From assembly GCF_000969605.1 (NCBI RefSeq), contig NZ_JZUE01000030.1, positions 1 through 61,762 on the forward strand: DNA of 61,762 bases, in the 5' to 3' direction. The notes beneath the pieces were generated by a model, which saw only the letters and a program-made list of their open reading frames with translations, did no database searches and was not told where the DNA came from. Source of the stretch: Aquincola tertiaricarbonis. GTDB taxonomy: Bacteria; Pseudomonadota; Gammaproteobacteria; Burkholderiales; Burkholderiaceae_C. Shown piece by piece: positions 1 through 9,343 of the stretch; within the stretch, counting starts at the first letter, position 1; each line of letters begins with the position of its first letter. The position numbers and the translations under genes are program-made.

Positions 1-516
1 GCGGCGGAATTGGTGTGCAGGCTCAGCATGGCAGGTCTCGGTGGTTGCTCGGTGGGTGGTTGATCCCTGCCCCTACAAGGCGGCTGCGGCACCCGTGGCC
101 TTAAGCGCTTGTGGCGATCACCGCACCCGCTGTGACGTTGATCACATGGGCGGGCCCACCGCCGGCCTTGGGCGGTGGGGCAGGGTGGCGGCCGGCTTGC
201 TTGCGGTCGGCAGGTGAGCGCGTGCGACAGGCGGATGGCGGCCTTGCCCGTCGACCCCCGGGCGGGACCCCGACGGCGCTGCGGTCGGTTGCCGAGTGCG
301 GCGGGCTCCGGACGGACCTCGTGCCGCCAGGTGGCGCGCACCCCGGTCCTGGCCTTGCACGCAGAAGGCGCCCGCACCGTCTGCCGCGGCGACGGTGCGC
401 GCACGCGGGCGACGCTCACATGCGTGGGGCCAAGCAGGGTGCGGACCGCTGCCCCAGGACGTGTTCCCCGGTGCGAGCGGCGACAATCGGGGGTTTGTGA
501 GTTCTGGCGCACGACG
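1..516. other. No gene recognised (left edge)
   Basis: I see no convincing coding region here. Several long open frames exist on both strands, but they are rich in Arg, Pro and Ala and overlap one another, as expected by chance in GC-rich DNA. The tail of a gene lying to the left cannot be excluded. Confidence 0.5.
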
Positions 517-738
517 ATGAAAAAGGCAGCGGTGGAAGAGTCTGTGATCCGAGACGATGGCCTGCGTTACAAGGCCAAGCCGGCCGGCAGCCGTTTTCCC
601 GGGGCGACCGGCCTCACCACCGGCACGATGTCGTGCTTCCGCTGCGGCGTTCACCGCCCCATTGCCGACCTGGAGTTCAAACCGGTCCTCGGCATCAAGC
701 GCCGCGTGTGCCGGGCCGGCTGCCGGAAAACCGGCTGA
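517..738 (+). CDS. Small zinc-ribbon-like protein
   Basis: This 73-residue protein starts at ATG 517. It carries CFRC near residue 44 and C-x3-C (CRAGC) near residue 67, an arrangement able to bind one zinc ion. Basic residues between and after the cysteines suggest nucleic acid or protein binding. I recall similar short cysteine-pair proteins as conserved hypotheticals in Burkholderiales, but no function is established. The frame remains open upstream, and this start was chosen because protein-like composition begins here. It stands alone, about 190 bp before the MFS gene on the same strand. Confidence 0.55.
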   Translation: MKKAAVEESVIRDDGLRYKAKPAGSRFPGATGLTTGTMSCFRCGVHRPIADLEFKPVLGIKRRVCRAGCRKTG

Positions 739-925
739 CACACCGGGTGCACACGCCGGTGGAGCGGAGTGCCCCCGCGGCCCGCAGGCGGCCTGCAATC
801 ATCGAGGCTGCTGAAGGCCAAAGCGTGGCCGACCCGCAAGCTGTGACACGCGGGCCACAGCGCCGGCGGCCGGGGACGCCGAGCACCCACGGGGACCTCC
901 CTGCCGCCCACCGCTGGAGCCGTCG

Positions 926-2230
926 ATGACCGCCGATCACCCCATCGCCCCACCCGAACCGCGCCTATCGTCCCCTTGGCGACTGCGTTTCTGGGCGATT
1001 TTCCTTGGCCAGAGCCTGTCGTTGCTGGGGTCTTCCCTTACGCAGTTTGTGCTGCTGTGGTGGATCACCGACACCACCGGCAGCGTGGCGGCGCTCGCGA
1101 GCGCGGGCACGGCCGCCCTGTTGCCACAAGCGCTGCTGAGTCCGCTGGGAGGGGCGTGTGCGGACCGTTACAGCCGGCGCTGGCTGATGCTCGGCGCCGA
1201 CGCCGTGTGCGCCCTCAGCATGCTTGTGATCATTGCGCTGTTCGCGAGCGGGGCCGTGGCGGTCTGGCATCTGTATGTCCTGCTGGCCGTGCGCAGTGCC
1301 ATGCAGGCGTTCCAGCTGCCGGCGGCGGCGGCCAGTGTCGCGACGCTGGTGCCCCGGTCGTTCTTGCCACGCGCCGCCGCGCTGAACCAAACGCTGAGTG
1401 GCCTCACCATGGTGGCCGCTGCGCCGCTGGGCGCCCTGGTGATCGGCGTCCTGCCCCTGGAATGGGCGCTGTCGATCGATGTGGCCACCGCCGTGCTGGC
1501 GATCGTGCCGCTGCTGCTGTTCGGCGTGCCGGCGGTGGTGCGCCAGGCACCGGTCGGGTCGACATCGATCACACGCGACCTGCGCGATGGTGTTGTGTAC
1601 GTGTGGGGCACGCCCGGCCTGCGTTCGTTGTACGCCGTGCTGGCGGTGGTCGTGCTGGTCATCATGCCGGCGTTCACGCTGCTGCCGTTGCTGGTCAAGG
1701 TCCACTTCCAAGGCGGTGCAGCACAGGTCGCCCTGCTCGAAGGACTGTCCGGTGCCGGCATGGTGGCCGGCGGGCTGCTCATGACCGCGCTGGCGCCGCG
1801 CCGGCAGCTGCCCTGGGTCTTCGGCGGCTTTGCCCTGGCCTGCGGCTGTGTGGGCGCGGCGGCGGCGTTGCCGGCTGACTTGTATGCCGTCGCGGCCGTG
1901 TGTTGGGCGCTCAACGGACTGGCCTTTGTTGCCGGCAATGCACCGCTGGTCGCGCTGCTGCAACTGGTGGTGCCCCATGCGCTGCAAGGTCGGGCCCTGT
2001 CGCTGTTGGGTGCCATCACCAACCTGGCCGCGCCGATCGGGCTGGCGCTGGCGACCCCGCTCGGGCACGCCGTCGGTGTGCGCTGGCTCCTGGTGCTGGT
2101 CGGTGCGGCGGGTGCCGCCTGCTGTCTGATGGCGTTTGCCTTGCCATCGTTGCGCACGCTGCACCACGGGCAGTCCGGGGACGGCCTGTCGTCGGGCCGT
2201 GCTCCGCTCGCAGGGCGATCCGCGGACTGA
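926..2230 (+). CDS. MFS transporter, macrolide/siderophore-exporter type
   Basis: The 434-residue protein is a major facilitator, probably a proton-driven exporter in the inner membrane. After a short hydrophilic N-terminus it shows about 12 hydrophobic segments. The loop after the second segment reads GGACADRYSRR, matching MFS motif A (G-x3-D-R-x2-R-R). The overall layout, with QSLSLLGSSLTQF in helix 1, fits the MFS_3 group that includes EntS and MefA-like exporters. The C-terminal 30 residues are polar and poorly conserved in appearance. The substrate cannot be inferred. It ends about 70 bp before an insertion-sequence remnant. Confidence 0.85.
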   Translation: MTADHPIAPPEPRLSSPWRLRFWAIFLGQSLSLLGSSLTQFVLLWWITDTTGSVAALASAGTAALLPQALLSPLGGACADRYSRRWLMLGADAVCALSMLVIIALFASGAVAVWHLYVLLAVRSAMQAFQLPAAAASVATLVPRSFLPRAAALNQTLSGLTMVAAAPLGALVIGVLPLEWALSIDVATAVLAIVPLLLFGVPAVVRQAPVGSTSITRDLRDGVVYVWGTPGLRSLYAVLAVVVLVIMPAFTLLPLLVKVHFQGGAAQVALLEGLSGAGMVAGGLLMTALAPRRQLPWVFGGFALACGCVGAAAALPADLYAVAAVCWALNGLAFVAGNAPLVALLQLVVPHALQGRALSLLGAITNLAAPIGLALATPLGHAVGVRWLLVLVGAAGAACCLMAFALPSLRTLHHGQSGDGLSSGRAPLAGRSAD

Positions 2231-2300
2231 CGGACACCGCGCCCGGCGACCGACCGGTGCCAAGCACTCCTAGACGGCACCGAGGTGCCACAGTGGAAGT

Positions 2301-2976
2301 ATGAGCGACCACTCGATCGGAAGGAGCGTCCACCATGAGACTACGACGATCGACCTCGATCTGGCCGAGAACGTGTTCCAGGTTCACGGGGTCAACGATC
2401 GTGGCAAGGCGGTGCTTCGCAAGCAGCTGAAGCGCGACCCGGTGACATCCTGCTTCGCGGTGCTGCCGTCCTACCTGATCAGCACCGGGGCTTATGCCGG
2501 CGCTCACCACTGAGCCCGCAAGCTTCCATCGCTCGGCCACCCGGTCAGGCGGATCGCGCTCCAGTTCGTCAGGCCTTACGTCAAGAGCAACAAAACGACG
2601 CAACCGACGCCGAGGGGATCGGCGAGGCCGTCAGCTGGCCGTCGATGCGCTTCGTGGCGATCAAAAACAATGAGCAGCAGGCGCTGCGCTCATGGCACCG
2701 CGTTCGCCAGCGGTTCTTCAAAGCTCGCACCGCGCAGGCCAACCCGATTTGTGGCCGGCTCGGCGAATACGGTCTGGTGGTGCCGCAGGGCATCGTCACA
2801 TCGCCGCGCATACCGCCGTTGATCGAAGATGCGAACAACGCGCTGCTTGGCTGCTTCCGCCGGCTTATCCAGCCAGCTGCAGGCTGCCGTGACCAACGCG
2901 GCCACCTGGCGCCATACAGCGCCTGTCATGCCAGCGATTGGTCAGACCCCACTGCCGGCGTCCGTCATGGCCTTTA
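2301..2976 (+). pseudogene. IS110-family transposase remnant
   Basis: The N-terminal part reads TIDLDLAENVFQVHGV followed by RGKAVLRKQLKRD, the start of the IS110-type DEDD transposase that contains the first catalytic Asp. A TGA at about 2511 stops the frame. Homology resumes in another frame (HPVRRIALQFVRPYVKSNK, about 2530-2597) and then in a third frame from about 2630 (SWPSMRFVAIKNNEQQAL, then ARTAQANPICGRLGEYGL). At least two frame changes are present and the C-terminal serine-containing domain is missing, so the element is dead. It lies tail to tail with the kinase gene on the other strand. Confidence 0.8.
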
Positions 2977-5181
2977 GCGAGCGGGCGTCATCGCGCGGCG
3001 CAGGGCATCGACCAACTGCTCGAGCGTGGCCGGTTTCTGCAGCACCTGCAGTCCCAGTGCGCGTGCCCGCTCGAGCTGTTCTGAGTACCCGGTGTACAGC
3101 ACCACCGGGATCGGCGGTGCCGTGTTGCTGAATTGGTGCGCCAAGTCGATGCCATTGCGGTCGCCCGGCATGCGGATGTCCGACAGCACGACGTCCACCG
3201 GGCCGCTTGCCGCGCGATGCCAAGCCTCGTCCGCGTTGCTGGCGGTGCGGACCTCGGCGCCACAGGCCACCAGCAATTGCTGTGTCGCCTCCCGCACATC
3301 ATCGTTGTCATCGACCAGCAACACGCTGGCTTTGAGTGACGTGTCGACGGCGCCAGCGGGTGGGCTTTGCGGCACGAGGTCCTCCCGACTGAGCGGCAAG
3401 ACCAGGGTCAGCGTGGTGCCGACACCGAGCGCACTGGTCACCTCCACCGTGCCCCCGGCCTCGCGGCACATGCCAAACACCTGGCTGAGACCCAGACCGG
3501 TGCCTTTGCCCATGGGCTTGGTGGTGAAAAACGGCTCAAAGATGCGCGGCAGGTGCTCGGCGGCGATGCCGATGCCGGTGTCGGTCACCGACAGGCGCAC
3601 CTGGTCCGGATGGGTGCTGTCGCGGGCCAGCCGGACGGTCAGGTGCCCACCCTCGGGCATCGCGTCGCGGGCGTCGAGCGCGAGGTTCAGCAGCGCCAGT
3701 TCAAGTTCGCTGGGATCGAGCAGCACGTGCACGGCCTCAAAGTCCGACACCGTGGTCAATTGGATGGCACGTCCCAGCGCCGGGCGTGCGAGGTCCAACA
3801 TCGTCGGGACCACGGCGGCCAGGTCCAACAGCTGTGGCGCCAGCGGTTGCCGCCGTGCAAACGTCAGCAATTGGCGCGTGAGGCGGGCGCCCGACGCGAC
3901 CGACCGCTTGATGCCGCTGAGCGCCCGGTCGGCCGTCGGACCGGTCCGACTGCGCTCGAGCAAGGTGGCGTTGCTGCCAATCACCATCAGCAGGTTGTTG
4001 ACGTCGTGTGCCAGACCTCCGGTCAAGCCGGCCAGGGTTTCCATGCGCTGATGGTGCAGCACAATCTCCCGCGCGCGTTCGGCTTCCGCCACGGCCTTGG
4101 CGACTTCCTGCTTCATCCGGTCGGTGGATGCGGTGATCGTCACGGCCGCCTGCTGCATGGCCGCCAACGCCACATCCACCTCCACCAGCCCGGTGGGGGT
4201 GGTGGTGATCTGGCCGCCTTCCCCCAGGCGCTGGGCGGCACGGCGGATGCGCTCCACCGGTTTGGCAATGCCCCAGGCCAGCCACCACGCCAGCGTGGTG
4301 GCCAAGGCCATGAGCAGGATGGCGGCCAGGGCGAAGCGGCGCACCGCACGGATCAGGGTGCCGGTCACCTCCGACTCGGGCACGCCGATGACGAAGGTCC
4401 ATTGGTAGCGCTCGGAGGTGACAAAGGAGGCCAACACCGGGTGACCTTCACGCGAGGTCGCCCAGTGCAGCCCCTCCCGGTTGGCGGCCAGTGCGGCCCG
4501 CGTCTGGGCACTGATCGGCCGTCCCACCAGCGATTCCGAGTTGCGTGAGCGGGCCACGATGATGCCCTGGCGATCGACGACCGAGCCAAACCACTTGCTC
4601 GGCAGCTTCTGGCTTTCGAGCACCGTCTGCAGGTGCGCGGCATAACCGCCCATCGACAGGTAGTGGCGCACGGTACCGTCCACCCGCACCGGCACACGCA
4701 CGGCAAAGCTGTAGGCCTTGCCGAACGGTGCGTAATACAGGTCGCTCACGACGGCGCGGTCGCCGTTGTCGGCCAGGCCGTCGAAGGACACCCGGGGCAG
4801 CTCGCGGGTGCCGTATGGACGACGGGTGTTCAAGATCTGCTGGCCAGTCAGGTCCGACAGCGTGATGACGGTGCTGCCGTCGGGCGCGACCTGCCGCGCG
4901 TAGTCATAAAAGGACGCCAGGTCGCCGCGTTGCAATGCGGGTGACACGGCCAGCGTCCTGAGCAGCGACTCCCGCCGCGTCAACTCCTGGTCCACCACTT
5001 GCGACAATGCACGGGTCGTGCCGCGCAACTGTTCCTCAAACGCCTGTCGTTCCTCGACGTACAGACCGTAGATGGTGGCCAACGCCGCCATGCCCATCGG
5101 GACCATGCCGGCCAGCACCAGCAGCACGAGTCGGCCACGCACCGACAAGCGCTGCGGCAGCAGTCGCAAACTCACATTCAT
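2974..5181 (-). CDS. Hybrid sensor histidine kinase with extracytoplasmic sensor and receiver
   Basis: This 735-residue hybrid kinase senses a periplasmic signal. TM1 is at about residues 17-37, a Cache-like sensor spans about 40-270, TM2 is near 280-300, and a HAMP segment and coiled coil follow. The H-box is GGLAHDVNNLLMVIG, with catalytic His near residue 383. ATP-binding motifs DTGIGI and GTGLGLSQVFG are intact. A C-terminal receiver begins VLLVDDNDD and has the acceptor Asp in VVLSDIRMPGD. The open frame extends far upstream, but ATG 5181 was chosen because the membrane segment follows directly and the upstream residues are non-protein-like. No output regulator is adjacent, so the receiver may act in a phosphorelay. 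Confidence 0.9.
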   Translation of the reverse strand: MNVSLRLLPQRLSVRGRLVLLVLAGMVPMGMAALATIYGLYVEERQAFEEQLRGTTRALSQVVDQELTRRESLLRTLAVSPALQRGDLASFYDYARQVAPDGSTVITLSDLTGQQILNTRRPYGTRELPRVSFDGLADNGDRAVVSDLYYAPFGKAYSFAVRVPVRVDGTVRHYLSMGGYAAHLQTVLESQKLPSKWFGSVVDRQGIIVARSRNSESLVGRPISAQTRAALAANREGLHWATSREGHPVLASFVTSERYQWTFVIGVPESEVTGTLIRAVRRFALAAILLMALATTLAWWLAWGIAKPVERIRRAAQRLGEGGQITTTPTGLVEVDVALAAMQQAAVTITASTDRMKQEVAKAVAEAERAREIVLHHQRMETLAGLTGGLAHDVNNLLMVIGSNATLLERSRTGPTADRALSGIKRSVASGARLTRQLLTFARRQPLAPQLLDLAAVVPTMLDLARPALGRAIQLTTVSDFEAVHVLLDPSELELALLNLALDARDAMPEGGHLTVRLARDSTHPDQVRLSVTDTGIGIAAEHLPRIFEPFFTTKPMGKGTGLGLSQVFGMCREAGGTVEVTSALGVGTTLTLVLPLSREDLVPQSPPAGAVDTSLKASVLLVDDNDDVREATQQLLVACGAEVRTASNADEAWHRAASGPVDVVLSDIRMPGDRNGIDLAHQFSNTAPPIPVVLYTGYSEQLERARALGLQVLQKPATLEQLVDALRRAMTPAR

Positions 5182-5340
5182 GGCGCCCTTTGAAGTGGGC
5201 GCGAGTCTACGGCAGCCCTGCGCCGGCTGATGCCCCCCAGGCGGGGCTGCCGGCTGCAGGTCGGCGGATCGCGGTGGACCGGTGGGTGGTCGGTGGGGAC
5301 ACCCCACGACGACAGCCAAAAGCCACTGCTGGGCTTCGGC

Positions 5341-5682
5341 ATGGCCGAGCCCACTGCCGAGCAGATCATCGCCGTTGCCCTGGGCACCCATCTGACCCAC
5401 CCGCAGGTCCCCGCCTTGGCGGTGCTGGACCTGGCCTTCCAAGGCTGCGAGGGGAGCGCGCTGCATGTTGAGACGGACGCCGGCGTTGCGTCTGTGCATT
5501 GGCTGCATCCCCCCAGCCCCTTTGCGGACCTGCTGCGGCAGGCGTTTGCGCCCGAGATCACGGCGCAGCAGGTGCAGTTGTGGACGTCCGGCAACGACTT
5601 CGTGGCGCAAGGTTTCCGCGCCCGGTGGGAGGCCGATGTGGTGGCGCCGTTGCTGCAACGCTACCGCCTGCGGCGCCGCTGA
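5341..5682 (+). CDS. Hypothetical protein
   Basis: The frame encodes 113 residues from ATG 5341. It has strong G/C at third codon positions and balanced composition (MAEPTAEQIIAVALGTHL, LHPPSPFADLLRQAFAP), which argues for real coding. I recognise no domain, signal peptide or membrane segment. It is transcribed divergently from the hybrid kinase, with about 160 bp between the two starts. An upstream ATG at 5230 would add 37 less protein-like residues. The start is therefore uncertain. Confidence 0.5.
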   Translation: MAEPTAEQIIAVALGTHLTHPQVPALAVLDLAFQGCEGSALHVETDAGVASVHWLHPPSPFADLLRQAFAPEITAQQVQLWTSGNDFVAQGFRARWEADVVAPLLQRYRLRRR

Positions 5683-6167
5683 CGGTCCTGGATTCGTGCA
5701 GGCCGGTGCGCTGCCGGCGCGGTGTCCGCACCGGCTGTGACGCGTTGCTGACCCCCCCGGCGGCGATACCCCGGGGTCGCGCGGTGCCCGGCGCGAGCGG
5801 GCGGCTGGCTTCGCCGCGGTCGTCCGACGCGGCGCGTGCGCCTGACCCGGACACCGGGCCCACCAGCGCTGGCCGATCACTCCGACGGCATTGACGGCCG
5901 GCCCCCGAGTGCGGCACCGGGGCACCTGCCGGCCGTCGGCACCCCTCACCCGGGGCCGCACGCTGCATTCCGACGCCGGCAGACGCGCCCCAACCTGGTT
6001 CATGGCCGCGGCGGGCCACGGGGACCACCGGGGTGCCGTTGGCCCCGCGGTCCCGCGCTCCGGGGGGCTCAGTGTTTACCCGGAGCCTGGCGGCGCGTTT
6101 GCCCGACTGGCCGGCGTTTATGCTCGCGCGCCGCCACCGCTGGGGTGCGGGCCCTGGGAACCACGCG
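5683..6167. other. Intergenic, no gene recognised
   Basis: Open frames cross this stretch on both strands, but none has protein-like composition. It precedes the TRAP transporter operon and presumably holds its promoter. I could not point to a specific -35/-10 pair. Confidence 0.4.
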
Positions 6168-6707
6168 ATGCAAATCCTCCTTCGGATCGCCCATGCGATC
6201 GACCACTTGAACGACCGCTTTGGCACGCTGGCCAAATGGGCGGTGCTGGCCGCTTGTGTCATCAGCGCCGGCAATGCCGCGGTGCGCTATGCCGCCAACT
6301 ACAGCTCCAATGCGCTGCTCGAGATCCAGTGGTACCTGTTCGCGGCCGTGGTCATGCTGGGCGCATCGCAGGTGCTGCGACTCAACGAACACGTGCGCGT
6401 GGACATCCTCTATGCGCGTTATCCAACGCGCATGAAGGTGTGGGTGGATGTGCTGGGGCTGCTGCTGTTCCTGATGCCGGTGATGACCTTGATGATGATC
6501 CTGTCCTGGCCGTTGTTCATGCGGGCCTTCGTATCCGGCGAGGTGTCGGGCAACGCCGGCGGGCTGATCCGATGGCCGGTGCTGCTGCTCATTCCGTTGG
6601 GCTTTGGCCTGCTGATCCTGCAAGCCCTGTCCGAAGTCATCAAGCGCATCGGCTGGCTGCTCCACCGCTACGAGATGGGCACCCATTACGAAAGGCCGCT
6701 GCAATGA
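6168..6707 (+). CDS. TRAP transporter small permease (DctQ-like)
   Basis: The 179-residue protein has four hydrophobic segments, at roughly residues 21-40, 53-72, 95-118 and 138-157. This is the topology of the small TRAP membrane subunit, which pairs with the large permease to drive sodium- or proton-coupled uptake of organic acids. The sequence LLEIQWYLFAAVVMLGASQVL and the following NEHVRVDILY are typical of the DctQ family. ATG 6168 gives the usual length. The stop overlaps the start of the large permease by ATGA, so translation is coupled. No solute-binding protein gene is adjacent. Confidence 0.85.
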   Translation: MQILLRIAHAIDHLNDRFGTLAKWAVLAACVISAGNAAVRYAANYSSNALLEIQWYLFAAVVMLGASQVLRLNEHVRVDILYARYPTRMKVWVDVLGLLLFLMPVMTLMMILSWPLFMRAFVSGEVSGNAGGLIRWPVLLLIPLGFGLLILQALSEVIKRIGWLLHRYEMGTHYERPLQ

Positions 6708-8209
6708 ACATGGAGAGCTTCGCGCCGCTCATGTTTGCGGGCTTGGTCGTGGTCATGCTCATCGGCTTCCCGGTGGCGTTTTCGCTGGCCGCGCTCGGCC
6801 TGGCCTCCGGCTTCTTCGCCATTGAACAGGGCTGGTTCCCGCCGGCGTTCATGTCCAACCTGCCGTTGAACGTGCTGGGCATCCTGTCGAACGACCTGCT
6901 GTTGGCGATCCCGTTTTTCACCCTGATGGGTGCCATCTTGGAAAAATGCGGGCTGGCGGAGGACCTGCTCGACTCGATGGGCCAGTTGTTCGGCCCGATG
7001 CGCGGCGGATTGGGGTATGCGGTCATCCTGGTGGGCTTCATCCTTGGCGCCATCACCGGCACGGTGGCCGGGCAGGTCATCGCCATGGCCATGATCGCGC
7101 TGCCGGTGATGATGCGCTACGGCTACGACATGCGCTACGCGACCGGCGTCCTGGCCGCGTCGGGCACGATCACCCAGCTGGTGCCCCCGTCGCTGGTGCT
7201 GGTGGTGATGGCGGACCAGTTGGGCCGCTCGGTGGGGGACATGTACAAGGGCGCCTGGGGGCCGTCGGTGCTGCAGGTGCTGATCTTTGCCGTGTACACG
7301 TTTGTGCTGACCCGCGTGCGACCGGCGCACCTGCCAGGATTGCCACCGGAGGCGCGCACATTGCAAGGGTGGGCGCTGTGGCGCAAGTGCCTGCGGGGCA
7401 TCCTGCCATCGGCGGTGTTGATCTTCGCCGTGCTGGGCAGCATGGGCGGGCTGCCGGGCATCACCACGGCGGTGTGCACACCCACCGAAGCCGGTGCCAT
7501 GGGCGCGTTTGGCGCCTTCGTGCTGGCGGCACTGCACCGGCGGCTGACATGGGCGCTGTTGAAGGACAGCCTGGCCGGCACCATGCGCATCACGGCCATG
7601 GTGGTCTTCATCCTGATCGGCTCGCGGGTGTTTTCGCTGGTGTTCCAGGGCGTGGACGGTGGCATCTGGATCGAGCACATGTTGCGCAGCCTGCCCGGCG
7701 GCCAACTTGGGTTCCTGATCGCCGTCAACGTGTTTGTCTTTTTCCTGGCCTTTTTCCTGGACTTCTTCGAGATTGCCTTCATCATCCTGCCGCTGCTGGC
7801 CCCGGTGGCCGACAAGCTCGGCATCGACATGATCTGGTTCGGGGTGCTGCTGTGCGTGAACATGCAGACCAGCTTCATGCACCCGCCGTTTGGCTTTGCG
7901 TTGTTCTACCTGCGCGGCATCTCCGACACGCTCTACAAGGGCGGCGCGCTGCCGGCGAAGGTGGCGTCCAAGGACATTTACCTCGGCGCGGTGCCTTTTG
8001 TGATGCTGCAGATCCTGCTGGTGGTCATCGTCATCTTCGTGCCGCAGACCGTCACGGTGTTCTTGGACAAGACCGAGGCGGTGGACCTGGACAAGGTGCA
8101 GATGCCGGAGCCGGAGCGGCTGGACGAGGAGACCGGGGCACCGTCGGCCGACGAGCTGATCACCACCCCGCCGTCGACCGAGGCGGAGCCCGCCAGCGCG
8201 CCGCGATGA
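6704..8209 (+). CDS. TRAP transporter large permease (DctM-like)
   Basis: This 501-residue protein is the transport-catalysing TRAP subunit in the inner membrane. It has about 12 hydrophobic segments and family-typical stretches: AIPFFTLMGAILEKCGLAEDLL, TGTVAGQVIAMAMIALPVM, a TEAGAMGAFGA loop, and FMHPPFGFALFYLRG near the end. The last 45 residues are acidic and proline-rich, an extension seen in the large permeases annotated as mannitol/chloroaromatic type. It overlaps dctQ by 4 bp and the next gene by ATGA. The substrate is unknown because the periplasmic binding protein is not in the window. Confidence 0.88.
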   Translation: MNMESFAPLMFAGLVVVMLIGFPVAFSLAALGLASGFFAIEQGWFPPAFMSNLPLNVLGILSNDLLLAIPFFTLMGAILEKCGLAEDLLDSMGQLFGPMRGGLGYAVILVGFILGAITGTVAGQVIAMAMIALPVMMRYGYDMRYATGVLAASGTITQLVPPSLVLVVMADQLGRSVGDMYKGAWGPSVLQVLIFAVYTFVLTRVRPAHLPGLPPEARTLQGWALWRKCLRGILPSAVLIFAVLGSMGGLPGITTAVCTPTEAGAMGAFGAFVLAALHRRLTWALLKDSLAGTMRITAMVVFILIGSRVFSLVFQGVDGGIWIEHMLRSLPGGQLGFLIAVNVFVFFLAFFLDFFEIAFIILPLLAPVADKLGIDMIWFGVLLCVNMQTSFMHPPFGFALFYLRGISDTLYKGGALPAKVASKDIYLGAVPFVMLQILLVVIVIFVPQTVTVFLDKTEAVDLDKVQMPEPERLDEETGAPSADELITTPPSTEAEPASAPR

Positions 8210-8625
8210 GCACCGACACGCCGATTGCCAGCGGGCCGTCGTATTCACTGCCGGCCAAGGGCCTTGCTTGTGGCTTGGTGCTGCTGGTGGCGGTGACGGC
8301 CTGGCGCGCCTGGCCGCAGCTGGGCGCGCCCGAACTGGTGTACCAGCGCCTGGCGCTGGGGGCCGGCGTGTTGTGGCTGCTGATCGGCCTGTGCGCCATC
8401 CTGCGCAGTCACACGGCAGTGCACCCCACCTGCATCGTGCAGCGCGGCCTGTGGCGGCGCTGCGTGGCGTACAGCGACATCACCCATGTGAAGCTGGTGC
8501 ACTGGCCCTGGCTGAGCTGGCTGGTGGCGCCTCGCCTGGTGGTGAAACTGCGAGGCGGCGGCACCGCGACGTTTTTTGCGCGTGACGTCGACCTGCTCCA
8601 GCGGGTGGCCCGGGCCACTTATTGA
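8206..8625 (+). CDS. Small membrane protein with PH-like tail
   Basis: The protein has 139 residues, with hydrophobic segments at about 20-38 and 50-67. A C-terminal half follows, RGLWRRCVAYSDITHVKLV then PRLVVKLRGGGTATFFARDVDLL, which resembles bacterial PH-like domains. The ATGA overlap with the TRAP large permease implies co-translation, so an accessory role with the transporter is a reasonable guess. No enzymatic motif is visible. Confidence 0.65.
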   Translation: MSTDTPIASGPSYSLPAKGLACGLVLLVAVTAWRAWPQLGAPELVYQRLALGAGVLWLLIGLCAILRSHTAVHPTCIVQRGLWRRCVAYSDITHVKLVHWPWLSWLVAPRLVVKLRGGGTATFFARDVDLLQRVARATY

Positions 8626-8752
8626 CTGCTGCACCAGCGACGCGCTGGGACCGCGGATAGAAACGGGTTGGGCTGATGGGTCACCGCGCAGCGCGGAAAT
8701 CCCGAACGGCAGCGTGGTCGACGGACGTCTTCCTTCGTCCATCCACACCGCC

Positions 8753-8911
8753 ATGGAACTGCTTCCTTTTGCTTTGCTTGCCCTCGCCGGGGCCGTCCTG
8801 TTGGCCGCGCTGCCTGCGTGGCACATCGGCCATGCCGGGCGGGATGTCACCTTGTTGGGGAGAGTCGCCGGTGTGCTCGCCGCCGGTGCCGGCCTGGCCG
8901 CCATCGTCTAG
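8753..8911 (+). CDS. Small hydrophobic protein
   Basis: This 52-residue frame starts MELLPFALLALAGAVLLAALP and ends in a second Ala/Gly/Val-rich hydrophobic stretch, so it would cross the membrane twice. It lies 127 bp after the TRAP operon on the same strand. No clear ribosome binding site is visible. It may be real or a chance hydrophobic frame. Confidence 0.35.
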   Translation: MELLPFALLALAGAVLLAALPAWHIGHAGRDVTLLGRVAGVLAAGAGLAAIV

Positions 8912-9343
8912 CGGCCGGTTCCGACGGGTGTGCCGCCGGGTCAGTGCGGCGAGGGCACCAGGTCGCTCGCCCACAGTCCTGGACGCTGCCTCGACGGTCA
9001 CCCTGGTCTTGCCGCTGCGGGAATGGCACCGATCGCGGGGCCGCGTGCAGTGCCCACGCCATGCCGCGTCGGCGTCTCGAACGTCCACGTGCAACTGTGC
9101 GGGTACCCGGGGGCCGCTCGGCGACGCCGTGGGCCAGCATCACGCCGGTGTTGTTCCGATGCACCTCGGCCTGCCCACAGTGACGTCGCCATCGCGCACG
9201 GGGCGCAGCGGGGTGGTGCCGACCACGGGGGTGAGGAACGCCAACCCGCATCGCACACCAGCCCGTCGCCACGCTGCGCTGCCCGTGCGTCGCTCGATGC
9301 GCTCTGCCGCGCCCGCGCCGGACACGGCGCTTGCGCCGGCGCG
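8912..9343. other. Intergenic, no gene recognised
   Basis: No frame has convincing protein composition. The stretch separates the TRAP operon from the chemoreceptor gene that ends toward it on the other strand. Confidence 0.4.

Noticed and set aside
965-2263. 432-residue frame antisense to the MFS gene
   Set aside because: Gln/Arg/His-rich shadow with no motif, while the plus strand encodes a clear 12-helix transporter.
5182-6003. N-terminal extension of the hybrid kinase frame by about 270 residues
   Set aside because: The added residues are Arg/Pro/Gln-rich with no domain, they overlap a better plus-strand gene, and the natural start is the ATG just before the first membrane helix.
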